Shown: piece after piece, positions 25,161 through 33,110 of the stretch
How the letters are laid out: the number at the start of each line of letters is the position of its first letter
How positions within the stretch are numbered: the first letter of the stretch is position 1
Origin: Pseudanabaena biceps
GTDB lineage: Bacteria > Cyanobacteriota > Cyanobacteriia > Pseudanabaenales > Pseudanabaenaceae
Length of the DNA stretch: 64,000 bases
Assembly: GCA_013361095.1 (NCBI GenBank)
Contig: JAATWA010000002.1
Span: 124,001-188,000 of the forward strand
Direction: 5' to 3'
The notes under the pieces: generated by a model
Told to the model about the DNA's origin: nothing
The model's input: the letters and a program-made list of their open reading frames with translations, nothing else
Database searches by the model: none
Program-made: the position numbers and the translations under genes

Positions 25161-26471
25161 ATGACTATTCGCAAACCTAGCTTGTCTGAAGTCCACCGTA
25201 CAATCGCTATTCCCAAGACTGGTAATTTCTGGCGCAAGATGCTTGCTTATGCAGGACCAGGATATTTAGTTTCAGTGGGATACATGGACCCAGGCAATTG
25301 GGCAACCGATCTTGCAGGTGGTTCTAAGTTTGGCTATGCCCTCTTAAGTGTCATTCTGATCTCAAACTTAATGGCAATCTTGTTGCAATCTTTATGTGTG
25401 CGTTTGGGTGTAGCTACTGGGCGAGATTTAGCACAGTTGTGCCGAGATCGCTTTAGTCCTAAAGTTAATTTCTGTCTATGGGTACTGTGTGAAATTGCGA
25501 TCGCAGCTTGTGATTTAGCAGAGTTACTAGGAAGTGCGATCGCTATTCAATTGCTATTTGGTTTACCTTTGGTGTGGGGAGTATGTATCACCGCCTTAGA
25601 TGTAATCGTTCTGTTAATGCTGCAACATAAAGGATTTCGTTATGTCGAAGCTTTAGTAATCATGCTGATAGCTACAATTGGGGTTTGCTTTGCCACCGAG
25701 ATTCTATTTTCCAAACCAGATGTAGGCGGTATTCTATTGGGATATGTGCCGAAATTAGAGATTTTACAGAATCCTGAAATGCTTTACATTGGGATCGGCA
25801 TTTTAGGTGCAACCGTTATGCCACACAACCTCTATCTGCATTCAGCAATTGTGCAAACCCGTGCTTGGGAAGAGACTCCTAAAAAGAAATGGGAAGCAAT
25901 CAAATTTAGCACAATTGATTCCACTGTGGCTCTCTCTTTTGCTTTGTTTATCAACTCCGCAATTTTAATCGTCGCTGCTGCCACATTCCATTTTTCAGGC
26001 TATCAGAAAGTTGCTGAAATTCAAGAAGCTTACCAATTGCTCTCACCACTATTGGGTGTCAGTGCTGCTAGTACTATTTTTGGTTTAGCTCTGCTTGCCT
26101 CTGGGCAAAGTTCTACTTTGACCGCTACCTTAGCAGGACAGATTGTTATGGAAGGTTTCCTAGATTTGCATTTGCCTCCTTGGTTACGCCGATTGGCAAC
26201 AAGACTTCTGGCAGTGATTCCTGCCCTAATTGCGATTATATTCTTTGGTGAGCGTAGCACCAGTAGCCTAATTGTTTTCAGTCAAGTGACTTTGAGTTTG
26301 CAACTGCCCTTTGCAGTGATTCCTTTGGTAATGTTTACTAGCGATCACTCCTTAATGGGTGAATTTGCTAATCCTAAATGGTTAAAAGGTTTAGCATGGC
26401 TGGTTTCCGCTATCATCATTGGGCTTAATATTTGGCTACTGATCCAAACATTTGTGACATGGATATCTTAA
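25161..26471 (+). CDS. NRAMP-family divalent metal transporter (MntH-like)
   Basis: 436 residues, eleven helices. Helix 1 contains MDPGNWAT (Asp43, Asn46 are metal ligands) and helix 6 contains VMPHNLYLHS (the A-x-M metal site reads ATVMPHN). Proton-coupled uptake of Mn(II), Fe(II) or other divalent ions. An importer among exporters suggests manganese supply under copper or cobalt stress (inference). Sequence and length match MntH proteins. Confidence 0.9.
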   Translation: MTIRKPSLSEVHRTIAIPKTGNFWRKMLAYAGPGYLVSVGYMDPGNWATDLAGGSKFGYALLSVILISNLMAILLQSLCVRLGVATGRDLAQLCRDRFSPKVNFCLWVLCEIAIAACDLAELLGSAIAIQLLFGLPLVWGVCITALDVIVLLMLQHKGFRYVEALVIMLIATIGVCFATEILFSKPDVGGILLGYVPKLEILQNPEMLYIGIGILGATVMPHNLYLHSAIVQTRAWEETPKKKWEAIKFSTIDSTVALSFALFINSAILIVAAATFHFSGYQKVAEIQEAYQLLSPLLGVSAASTIFGLALLASGQSSTLTATLAGQIVMEGFLDLHLPPWLRRLATRLLAVIPALIAIIFFGERSTSSLIVFSQVTLSLQLPFAVIPLVMFTSDHSLMGEFANPKWLKGLAWLVSAIIIGLNIWLLIQTFVTWIS

Positions 26472-26591
26472 GCTTAATTAGATTCACCAATTACTCGTTA
26501 GAATTCCGTGATTATTCAGGCTTTTTTGAGTCAAAAAGCAATAACTCAACTCATAATCAAATCTCTAACTCAATATTTAACAACAGTAGCT

Positions 26592-28157
26592 TTATCTCTC
26601 AATGCGATCGCTTGTACTTAAAGGCTCACGCAAAATTACCATTTTTGTACCCGATCGCCTTCCTAGCCAAAAAGCAGCCGTAACAATCCCACCGCCGCCA
26701 ATACCTCCTGCTAAGATAATTGCCCACCAAGCAATCTGTCCATTTGCAGAATTAGGTGCAGATATTACAGCATCTACTTTCTCATCTTTAGGTTTACTGT
26801 CACCACGTAGAGATTGGGCGTATAGTTGACTAGCGCGTTGAGTAACAATGCGATCGCCTTCAAACAATCCGCTTTTAACTTCCACTAACTCCCCCGAAGT
26901 CCTTCCTAAAGTCACATCAACGGGCTGATAAGACTTACCATTTTGCACAAATACTAACTGCTTGCCATTGGCTTCTACTACTGCCGCAGCAGGAATTGCT
27001 AAGGTTGGGACAGAAACACTATCTGTGAGGATTTCGATATTGGTAAACATCCCCGCCTTTAACTGACCCTTAACATTGCCAATCTCCGCTTTTACTGGAA
27101 CAATACGGCTTTGCCCTTCTACAGTAGTACCAATCACTGTCACCTTACCTTGAAAAACTGTAGTCGAAGGCTGTCCTGCAATTTTCACCTGTACGGGTTG
27201 ACCAATACGGATTTTACTTATGTCCTTTTCGTAAATATTTGCACTGGCAAGAACCCTTTCATCATTGACGATGGTCATCAAAGGCTTACCTGCTGCATCA
27301 ACTGACTCTCCAATTGTTGCTTCGCGATCGCTGACAACTCCATCAAATGGTGCAGTAATTGTAATCGTACCGTTAGAGTTTGCACTAGCATCTAGCTGAT
27401 TTAATCGAGCGGAGTAAGCGGCGCTACTAAGATCTACTTTAATCGAAGATACTTGTACATCAGCTTCTGCTCTTTCGAGTTGTGCTTGGGCTTCTAGCAC
27501 AGGTAAGCGACTTTCTGCTTTGGCTACAGATGTCTTTGCAGCAACAAATTTTGCTTCTGATTCTTGTAACTGTCGTCTGGCGATCGCACCTTTCTCTAAT
27601 AATTCTTTATCGCGCTCATAACGCTCTTTGTCTAGATTTAATTCAGTTTGAGCCTGACGGATATCTGCATCAACCAGTAGCTTTTGACGTTCGAGATTTT
27701 GTTGGGCTAAACGTAAATTTGACTCAGAAGTTAGCACATTTCCACTTGCATCTGCTTTTTTCTCTAGCGAACTAACTCGTAAATCCGCTAATTCTGGACT
27801 AGATAGAATTGCCACAGGTTGCCCCGCTTGAACTAAAGCCCCTGGCTCTACTAGCAAATTAACAATTGTTCCTTTAATCGGAGTGGTTACTTTTACTTGT
27901 TGGTTCGGTAAAGTCTCGATCTGCCCTGTGGTTTGAATACCAAATTTTAGGGGCTGTTGCTTGACAGTTTCTACTTTAATTCCCAGAGATTTAGCAACTT
28001 CATCCTCTACAGTTATTCCTGTGATCTGAGTTGTGTTAGTTCCCTTAAATTCATCTCCATGTCCAGCATGAGCTAGTGCGATCGCTGGATTAGATAGCAA
28101 AATCAAGCTAAGGATTACCTTAATAATTGGCGTGCGCGATACCAAGAACATTCTCAT
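26592..28157 (-). CDS. RND periplasmic adaptor (CusB/CzcB family)
   Basis: 521 residues. A signal peptide ends near ALA-HAGHGDE (about 29-35), giving a mature His-rich N-terminus. Barrel-sandwich lipoyl halves surround a long coiled-coil hairpin (about 130-240), then beta-barrel and membrane-proximal domains. Unusually, a transmembrane helix closes the protein (about 475-500, WWAIILAGGIGGGG). It bridges an RND pump and an outer membrane channel. The candidate partners are the CusA-type pump at 9183-12314 and TolC at 208-1716, which share its TTTCAT promoter box. The gene stands alone. Confidence 0.9.
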   Translation of the reverse strand: MRMFLVSRTPIIKVILSLILLSNPAIALAHAGHGDEFKGTNTTQITGITVEDEVAKSLGIKVETVKQQPLKFGIQTTGQIETLPNQQVKVTTPIKGTIVNLLVEPGALVQAGQPVAILSSPELADLRVSSLEKKADASGNVLTSESNLRLAQQNLERQKLLVDADIRQAQTELNLDKERYERDKELLEKGAIARRQLQESEAKFVAAKTSVAKAESRLPVLEAQAQLERAEADVQVSSIKVDLSSAAYSARLNQLDASANSNGTITITAPFDGVVSDREATIGESVDAAGKPLMTIVNDERVLASANIYEKDISKIRIGQPVQVKIAGQPSTTVFQGKVTVIGTTVEGQSRIVPVKAEIGNVKGQLKAGMFTNIEILTDSVSVPTLAIPAAAVVEANGKQLVFVQNGKSYQPVDVTLGRTSGELVEVKSGLFEGDRIVTQRASQLYAQSLRGDSKPKDEKVDAVISAPNSANGQIAWWAIILAGGIGGGGIVTAAFWLGRRSGTKMVILREPLSTSDRIER

Positions 28158-28208
28158 TGACGGTGAACTATCTAAATGCCTACGACTTTAAGTGTTTCAC
28201 AACATAAT

Positions 28209-28225
28209 GAAATAGGAGTGAAATC
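28209..28225 (-). promoter_or_regulatory. Tandem TTTCAT-like box upstream of the RND adaptor
   Basis: Minus strand TTTCAC, TCCTA, TTTCAT, 52 bases before the adaptor start and pointing at it; one mismatch. Confidence 0.6.
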
Positions 28226-28342
28226 TTTAAAATTAGCAATGAAAGCATTTGTATTGCTACCTCTTTCATTGCTCAAGCAACATTTAGTTCTTATTTGTTC
28301 GTTAGAATATTACTGAAAATATTTGGTGATGCAGATTGCCAA

Positions 28343-28630
28343 TCAAATTCCCATACCCAAGTAAGTTAATTTATGTAGATTATCGTCATGTTGCGTCAAA
28401 CCCAATGCTTCTAATTGAGTTCGGCTTGGCTTACCTGTGTGAACGACCCTTCCATCAATAGCAATTGATGGAACAGCTTTTATCTCATACTGCTGAAATC
28501 GGTTTGACTCTTTCCGAATGTTATAGACTTCTACTGTACAATTATTGCCAGCTAATTCTTTAACTAGCTTTACAGTGTCATCACAGAGTGAACAATTTCC
28601 AGTAAAAACTTCAATTTTTCGGGTTGTCAT
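28343..28630 (-). CDS. Small thioredoxin/glutaredoxin-like protein
   Basis: 95 residues from ATG 28630 (an upstream in-frame ATG at 28669 adds a hydrophobic extension and lies next to the -10 box). MTTRKIEVFTGNCSLCDD starts like a thioredoxin fold with active-site Cys13-x-x-Cys16, and KAVPSIAIDG supplies the cis-Pro. No signal peptide, so cytoplasmic. Placed after the MerR gene with its own MerR-type promoter (28670-28700). Possible role: thiol reduction or metal transfer under metal stress; related short proteins occur in mercury and arsenic loci. Exact function unknown. Confidence 0.75.
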   Translation of the reverse strand: MTTRKIEVFTGNCSLCDDTVKLVKELAGNNCTVEVYNIRKESNRFQQYEIKAVPSIAIDGRVVHTGKPSRTQLEALGLTQHDDNLHKLTYLGMGI

Positions 28631-28669
28631 AAGAATAAACAAACAGTTCAATAAAAATTTACTTTCCAA

Positions 28670-28700
28670 ATCTACAAGTCTCTAGTCGAATAGAGAGCAA
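28670..28700 (-). promoter_or_regulatory. Second MerR-type promoter, 19-bp spacer
   Basis: On the minus strand TTGCTC (28695-28700) and GTAGAT (28670-28675) are 19 bp apart. The spacer shares CTCTAT and TAGAGACTT with the promoter at 29232-29263, so the same MerR protein probably binds both. It drives the thioredoxin-like gene. Confidence 0.6.
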
Positions 28701-28724
28701 GAATATTTACAAAACTTCATCAAA

Positions 28725-29192
28725 TTAGCTAAAACGACGTTTTGTCGTTAACGATGTAGCGATCGCTGAGTCATCGTTAGATAACGGGGTAGTAACTTCA
28801 TCAATCAGACTGCAAAATTTAGGTATATCAGGTCGATCCAAAGACCGTTCAGACCATCGGTCACGGTACTTTTCTAACTCCGCTTTAAATTCATGGAGCT
28901 GTTGAATTTCACTGTCTACTTGATCAATTTTTTCGTTCAGAAGCTTTTTAACAGTTAGGCAAGCTGGATTACCTTGTTCACAAGTTGTTAGAATCTGCTT
29001 AATGTCTGTAAGAGAAAATTGTAGAGCTTGAGCCTTTTTAATAAACTGAATTTTAAAAATTGCTGCATCCTCATAGTATCGATAACCATTTTCTGCACGC
29101 TGAGACGGCTCAAGGAGTCCAAGGCTTTCGTAATAGCGTAAAGTGCTAACTGATACACCTGTCTGCTTTGCAAATTCCCCAATTTTTAACAT
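28725..29192 (-). CDS. MerR-family heavy-metal-responsive regulator
   Basis: 155 residues. The winged helix-turn-helix (MLKIGEFAKQTGVSVSTLRYYE..., about 1-70) is typical. Potential metal ligands are Cys71, Cys78 (TTCEQGNPAC) and Cys127. The cysteine spacing differs from CueR and ZntR, so I do not assign a metal. Its likely targets carry a TTGACTCTATAG-type operator that resembles PbrR/CadR sites: the divergent promoter of the CGCC peptide (29232-29263) and the promoter of the thioredoxin-like gene. This makes a compact three-gene metal-response unit. Confidence 0.85.
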   Translation of the reverse strand: MLKIGEFAKQTGVSVSTLRYYESLGLLEPSQRAENGYRYYEDAAIFKIQFIKKAQALQFSLTDIKQILTTCEQGNPACLTVKKLLNEKIDQVDSEIQQLHEFKAELEKYRDRWSERSLDRPDIPKFCSLIDEVTTPLSNDDSAIATSLTTKRRFS

Positions 29193-29231
29193 TTTTTTAT
29201 TCTCAAACTAGAAATTATGTGCTTATATCTC

Positions 29232-29263
29232 TTGACTCTATAGTCAGATAGAGACTTTATAAT
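29232..29263 (+). promoter_or_regulatory. MerR-type promoter with 20-bp spacer
   Basis: TTGACT at 29232-29237 and a perfect TATAAT at 29258-29263 with 20 bp between. The spacer contains the inverted repeat CTCTAT-N6-ATAGAG. It reads toward the secreted peptide gene (ATG 29319) and lies between it and the divergent MerR gene. Confidence 0.85.
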
Positions 29264-29318
29264 AACCAAAGTCCTAAAAAGACAAATCTAAATACTTTCA
29301 TTTTGGAAATAAGTACAA

Positions 29319-29483
29319 ATGTCAAATCAAATTAAATTCTTGGTTGGTTCTTTAATGGCAGGAGTAGCTGCCCTGACTCTGGTTGCAGGTTCTGCGAGTG
29401 CAGCCGAAAGTGGATGTGGGTGCTGTAAAAAGATGGGTTCAATGCCAGCGCCAATGCCAATGCCGAGTTCCATCACTAAATAA
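29319..29483 (+). CDS. Small secreted Cys/Met-rich peptide, probable metal binder
   Basis: 54 residues, ATG 29319 to TAA 29483. A clear Sec signal peptide (hydrophobic core LMAGVAALTLVAG, cleavage near ASA-AE at about 28) leaves a mature peptide of about 26 residues containing SGCGCCKKMG and a Met-Pro run. Three cysteines in CGCC plus four methionines make a thiol/thioether metal site likely. It has a full MerR-type promoter upstream and a strong terminator downstream, so it is a real monocistronic gene. I do not recognise a family. Role inferred: periplasmic metal capture induced by the adjacent MerR sensor. Confidence 0.82.
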   Translation: MSNQIKFLVGSLMAGVAALTLVAGSASAAESGCGCCKKMGSMPAPMPMPSSITK

Positions 29484-29537
29484 TCCGTTAGATTCATCGT
29501 ATAGGGGTTAGCCTATAGTTAATCCTTCCTTAGATTC

Positions 29538-29580
29538 AAAAAAGGTGAAATCTTTGCAGTGCAATGCTTTCACCTTTTTT
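29538..29580. terminator. Strong bidirectional terminator
   Basis: A perfect 13-bp inverted repeat, AAAAAAGGTGAAA and TTTCACCTTTTTT, with a 17-base loop. T-runs on both strands allow it to end the peptide gene from the left and the DUF2808 gene from the right. Confidence 0.88.
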
Positions 29581-29605
29581 AGGTCAGTCTATACGGATTA
29601 ATCTA

Positions 29606-30088
29606 TTACTTACCATAGGTTTGAATGCGAACAAGTCCAAGCGGAATATCTGCATCTAAATTTGCGAATTTTGCAGAAACAGGAATTAGATGGATCAAGT
29701 CTTTTTTGTTCCAAGCAATTGAAATGTCACGCATATAGAAGTTTAGAGTTGTACCAGTGGCAACTGGTTGAGCAAAAGAGACTACAGCTTTGTTACCCTG
29801 TGGCGTAACGGTTGCTCCTACAGAACGATTGAGTTGATCGACTACACTAATAGTCCCACCGACCTTAATCTCTTCAGGTAAATCAATGGTCACACTCGAA
29901 AGAGTATGTCCTTGGACATGAACTTGGAAGAAATAGGTAGAACTTGATGCACCTTTGTTATTTGGTATTGCCTCAGTTGCATCAATGTGAGGTGCGGGTA
30001 GATTAGGCAGTCTAGGAGTAGCAAAAGTAGCGGACACAGATGCAAATGTTGCTGCTAATACTGTGCCGAGAAACATTAATTTTTTCAT
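29606..30088 (-). CDS. DUF2808 secreted protein
   Basis: 160 residues with a signal peptide (about 1-23). The mature part contains the DUF2808 pattern: YFFQVHVQG, SSVTIDLPEEI, a central strand-rich region and a C-terminal PLGLVRIQTYGK. The family is nearly confined to cyanobacteria and lacks an assigned function. A perfect TTTCAT tandem box 59 bases upstream puts it in the island's regulon, which hints at a role in periplasmic metal stress. It lies just downstream of rppB on the same strand but has its own box. Confidence 0.88.
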   Translation of the reverse strand: MKKLMFLGTVLAATFASVSATFATPRLPNLPAPHIDATEAIPNNKGASSSTYFFQVHVQGHTLSSVTIDLPEEIKVGGTISVVDQLNRSVGATVTPQGNKAVVSFAQPVATGTTLNFYMRDISIAWNKKDLIHLIPVSAKFANLDADIPLGLVRIQTYGK

Positions 30089-30146
30089 GATTGACTCTAT
30101 TAACTTGAATGTTTAAATGCTTACATTTCAACTATGACGGATTGTT

Positions 30147-30163
30147 ATGAAATGAAGATGAAA
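30147..30163 (-). promoter_or_regulatory. Tandem TTTCAT box upstream of the DUF2808 gene
   Basis: Minus strand TTTCAT, CTTCA, TTTCAT, perfect half-sites, 59 bases before the gene and pointing at it. It lies directly after the rppB stop codon. Confidence 0.65.
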
Positions 30164-30167
30164 TGTC

Positions 30168-31505
30168 CTAACAGAAAATAGAAGGAATCTTAATTGTGAA
30201 TGTACTACCTTCTCCAAGCTCACTTTTGACTTGAATACTACCCCCATGAGCTTTGGCGATCGCCATTGCGATCGCCAACCCTAGTCCCGATCCACCTTTT
30301 TTGCGAGAGCGATCGTTACTTACTCGATAGAAACGATCAAAGATGTTGGGTAAATCGCTGGAATTTATGCCAATTCCATTATCCTGAATTTGAATAATCG
30401 CATGGTAATCAATGTGATCGATAGATACTTCAACTTTGCCTTGCTCAAGCGTGTAATGAATCGCATTGATCAAAACGTTGAGAATTAGTCGATAGAGTTG
30501 ATCTTCGTTGCCATTGACATAAATTGCAGATTTATTATCGACTTTCAGTTCTAGATCAATATCTGACTGGATAGCAAGTGCCGAGACTTCTTCAACTAAA
30601 TCACTAACAATTTCATTCAAACAACAAGTCTGCTTTTGTAAAGTAATTAGTTGTAAGTCCATCCGCGAAAGCAAAAGTAAATCTTGTACTAATTCTGAAA
30701 GCCTTACCGTTTGGCGATTGATAGTTTGTAAAATATCTCTTGACTCAAGTTCTGAAATTGCATCACTACTAAGAGTAGATTCAACTGTAGCTCGAATTGC
30801 TGCAAGTGGAGTCCGCAGTTCATGCGCTGCATCAGCCGTAAATTGTTGAATTTGTCGATAAGAAGAATAAACTGGTTTCATCGCGATACCTGCTAAATAC
30901 CAACTTGCTATGCTAATAATCAGAAAAGCGATCGGTAAACTCACGATCAATATCAGTTTTGATTGTTCAAGATGATGGTTATAATCAGCAAGCGATCGTC
31001 CTAATTGCAAGTATCCCCATGACTTTCCACTATTATTTTTAAGTAAAAGTGAGATTTGATGATAGCGATTTCCCTCCCGATCCTCAATTGTTTGCCAAGC
31101 ATTTTGTTTAATACCAGGGACAATTCCAATGGGTGGTTTTCCAACTGTGGCAATCAAGGTTCCAGAACGAGTCAGAAATAATGCGTAGAATCTATCCTGT
31201 TGAATCGCCCCCAGAATATGTCTTGCAGAAGGCTCTTGCTCGCACTTTTCGCCGATAATGCAAAGGTTAGGAAGAATTTGTTGTATGCTCGGATCGATGC
31301 GATCGCTTTGTTGTAGTAGAGGTTCTAAACTATCATGCAATGTCCCCGCTACGGATTCTAACTCGCGATCGACTGCTTGCCAATGGGCATGAGCCATCAC
31401 CTGATAAATCCCGACTCCTGATAAAGTCAAAATGATTCCCATCACTCCTGCATACCAACCTGCAAGATGTAAACGCGCTCCAAAAAAGATTTTATTGTGA
31501 TTCAT
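30168..31505 (-). CDS. rppB: Sensor histidine kinase (RppB/NrsS/CopS type)
   Basis: 445 residues. Two helices (about 16-37 and 183-206) bracket a periplasmic sensor of about 145 residues with a Cys82-x5-Cys88 pair and several His, possible metal ligands. The phospho-acceptor is His228 in AAHELRTPL, followed by the N, G1 (DNGIG), F and G2 (GGSGLGLA) ATPase boxes. It overlaps rppA by four bases (ATGA), so the two are translationally coupled. Related kinases in Synechocystis sense nickel or copper in the periplasm. The metal here is not settled by sequence, though the linked regulon is mostly copper-type. Confidence 0.87.
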   Translation of the reverse strand: MNHNKIFFGARLHLAGWYAGVMGIILTLSGVGIYQVMAHAHWQAVDRELESVAGTLHDSLEPLLQQSDRIDPSIQQILPNLCIIGEKCEQEPSARHILGAIQQDRFYALFLTRSGTLIATVGKPPIGIVPGIKQNAWQTIEDREGNRYHQISLLLKNNSGKSWGYLQLGRSLADYNHHLEQSKLILIVSLPIAFLIISIASWYLAGIAMKPVYSSYRQIQQFTADAAHELRTPLAAIRATVESTLSSDAISELESRDILQTINRQTVRLSELVQDLLLLSRMDLQLITLQKQTCCLNEIVSDLVEEVSALAIQSDIDLELKVDNKSAIYVNGNEDQLYRLILNVLINAIHYTLEQGKVEVSIDHIDYHAIIQIQDNGIGINSSDLPNIFDRFYRVSNDRSRKKGGSGLGLAIAMAIAKAHGGSIQVKSELGEGSTFTIKIPSIFC

Positions 31506-32191
31506 GAATTCAATCGATATCCCCAGCCATAGATTGTCTCAATCCCTATATCACAATTATATTCTGCTAATTTCTTTCTTAACAGACGAATCTGTGCTGC
31601 TACAACATTACTAGCAGGTTCGGATTGAAATTCCCATAGTCGATTCATAATCTGGTCACGAGTAAGAATCTGATTTGGATGTTGCATAAAGTATTCCAAT
31701 AATTGAAATTCTTTAGTTGTAAGTATGATGCCTTCGGCGATCGCACTCTGATTAGCGATCGCAATTGTTGACTTTCCATAATCAAGAATTAAATTTCCCA
31801 CCTGTAAGATTTGCGGCTGAACTTGAGTAGGTCTCCGTAGCAATGCTCTTAGTCGAGCCATTAGTTCTAACATCCCAAACGGCTTAACGAGGTAATCATC
31901 CGCCCCTGAATCCAAACCCATCACACGGTCTTCAATCTGATCTTTCGCGGTCAACATTAAAACTGGCAGTGAATTACCCTGCGCTCTCAAGCGCTTACAT
32001 ATTTCTAGCCCTGATAAAGTTGGCAACATCCAATCTACAATTGCCAACACATAATTTACTTCAGGACTTGAAAGATATCTCCATGCTTCCGCACCGTCCT
32101 GTACCCAATCAACAACATATTTTTCTTGCTTCAAACTCCGTTGTAGAGCCTTACCAAGATCCTCTTCATCTTCAACTAGCAAAATTCTCAT
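31502..32191 (-). CDS. rppA: OmpR-family response regulator (RppA/NrsR/CopR type)
   Basis: 229 residues. Receiver domain with acidic pocket (Glu7, Asp8), phospho-acceptor Asp53 in AIVDWMLP, and Lys in YLVKPFG; C-terminal winged helix (about 130-229) with LTTKEFQLLEYF and a YGWGYRL end. As an OmpR-family factor it should bind tandem half-sites one turn apart, as in the seven TTTCAT boxes of this island. One such box (32965-32981) precedes the operon, suggesting autoregulation. Confidence 0.9.
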   Translation of the reverse strand: MRILLVEDEEDLGKALQRSLKQEKYVVDWVQDGAEAWRYLSSPEVNYVLAIVDWMLPTLSGLEICKRLRAQGNSLPVLMLTAKDQIEDRVMGLDSGADDYLVKPFGMLELMARLRALLRRPTQVQPQILQVGNLILDYGKSTIAIANQSAIAEGIILTTKEFQLLEYFMQHPNQILTRDQIMNRLWEFQSEPASNVVAAQIRLLRKKLAEYNCDIGIETIYGWGYRLNS

Positions 32192-32250
32192 ATGATTTTT
32201 AATCCTTAGAATGAGTAGATCTTTGTTCTAACCATCCTAAAACTCTAAAT

Positions 32251-32859
32251 TTATACTGATGTTAAATAAGTCATACTGATATTAAAGCTAATGCAAACAC
32301 GCTCTTCATCGCTGAGATTTGTTTCCACACCATGATTTAACCAACTTGGAAAAATTATCATTTTGCCTTCTGTTGCTTTATAGGTAATTTTTTGGAGCGT
32401 CCAAGGAGTCAGTTCGGTAAGTGCTGGCATAAACATATGAGCAACATCACGAGAATCTTTAAAGAAAATACCGCCGCAGTTTTCAGCAGCTTTCACATAA
32501 TAGACTCCACTAAGTACTGAGTTCGGGTGATTGTGTACAAAATTAAAGGCAAACTTTGGATTTACAACTGCCCAACAATTCCCAAGGATCATTGTGAACC
32601 TTTTCAGGTCAAAGCCAATTTCTTCTCCAGACTCTAGTGCATTAGTTACAATGATTTGGGCAATATCTTGGAATTCTGGACGTTGATGTAAATAGTCTTT
32701 GCTATGCCATCCTATTCCATTTGACCAACTGACACCTTGATTGTCTTTTTGCTTTTCAACATAAATTGCTTGAAGTAATTTTTTGTTTAACTGCTCATAA
32801 TTTGGAATATCAAAGTGCCAAATCGGAGTAGGAAACCAGTCATCTCTCTGCGTTGTCAT
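32251..32859 (-). CDS. TIGR02466-type putative 2OG-Fe(II) oxygenase
   Basis: 202 residues. It starts near WFPTPIWHFDIP and contains NGIGWHS, VHNHPNSVLSGVYYV, a Gly-Gly-Ile-Phe-Phe-Lys-Asp stretch and FPSWLNHGVETN. The HxxxN/H...H arrangement fits the double-stranded beta-helix fold with the distal His in WLNHGV. Function of the family is not established. The gene lies 59 bases upstream of rppA on the same strand behind a TTTCAT box, so it may be cotranscribed with the two-component system. Confidence 0.8.
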   Translation of the reverse strand: MTTQRDDWFPTPIWHFDIPNYEQLNKKLLQAIYVEKQKDNQGVSWSNGIGWHSKDYLHQRPEFQDIAQIIVTNALESGEEIGFDLKRFTMILGNCWAVVNPKFAFNFVHNHPNSVLSGVYYVKAAENCGGIFFKDSRDVAHMFMPALTELTPWTLQKITYKATEGKMIIFPSWLNHGVETNLSDEERVCISFNISMTYLTSV

Positions 32860-32964
32860 TGTTTATACAAGTCTCACATCCATTCGTATTTATATACCTT
32901 GTGTGTGATTGATAGCTTTTCTAATATGGGTCTTAAATTGATGATTGTATTCTAGATCAAGAAA

Positions 32965-32981
32965 ATGAAATCAGGATGAAA
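32965..32981 (-). promoter_or_regulatory. Tandem TTTCAT box upstream of the TIGR02466-rppA-rppB operon
   Basis: Minus strand TTTCAT, CCTGA, TTTCAT, perfect half-sites, 106 bases before the first gene and pointing at it. The 251-bp gap 32860-33110 otherwise shows nothing I can identify. Confidence 0.62.
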
Positions 32982-33110
32982 TTCAATATTATGCAGTTTC
33001 ACATATATAAAGTTGTGGCTCAAGCATAAAGCTAACAATATCTGTCAAAAAACTAATTACAGCAGTAAGCCAAACATTGGCTGGCAATTAATCCAATGCA
33101 ATAAGCAAAA

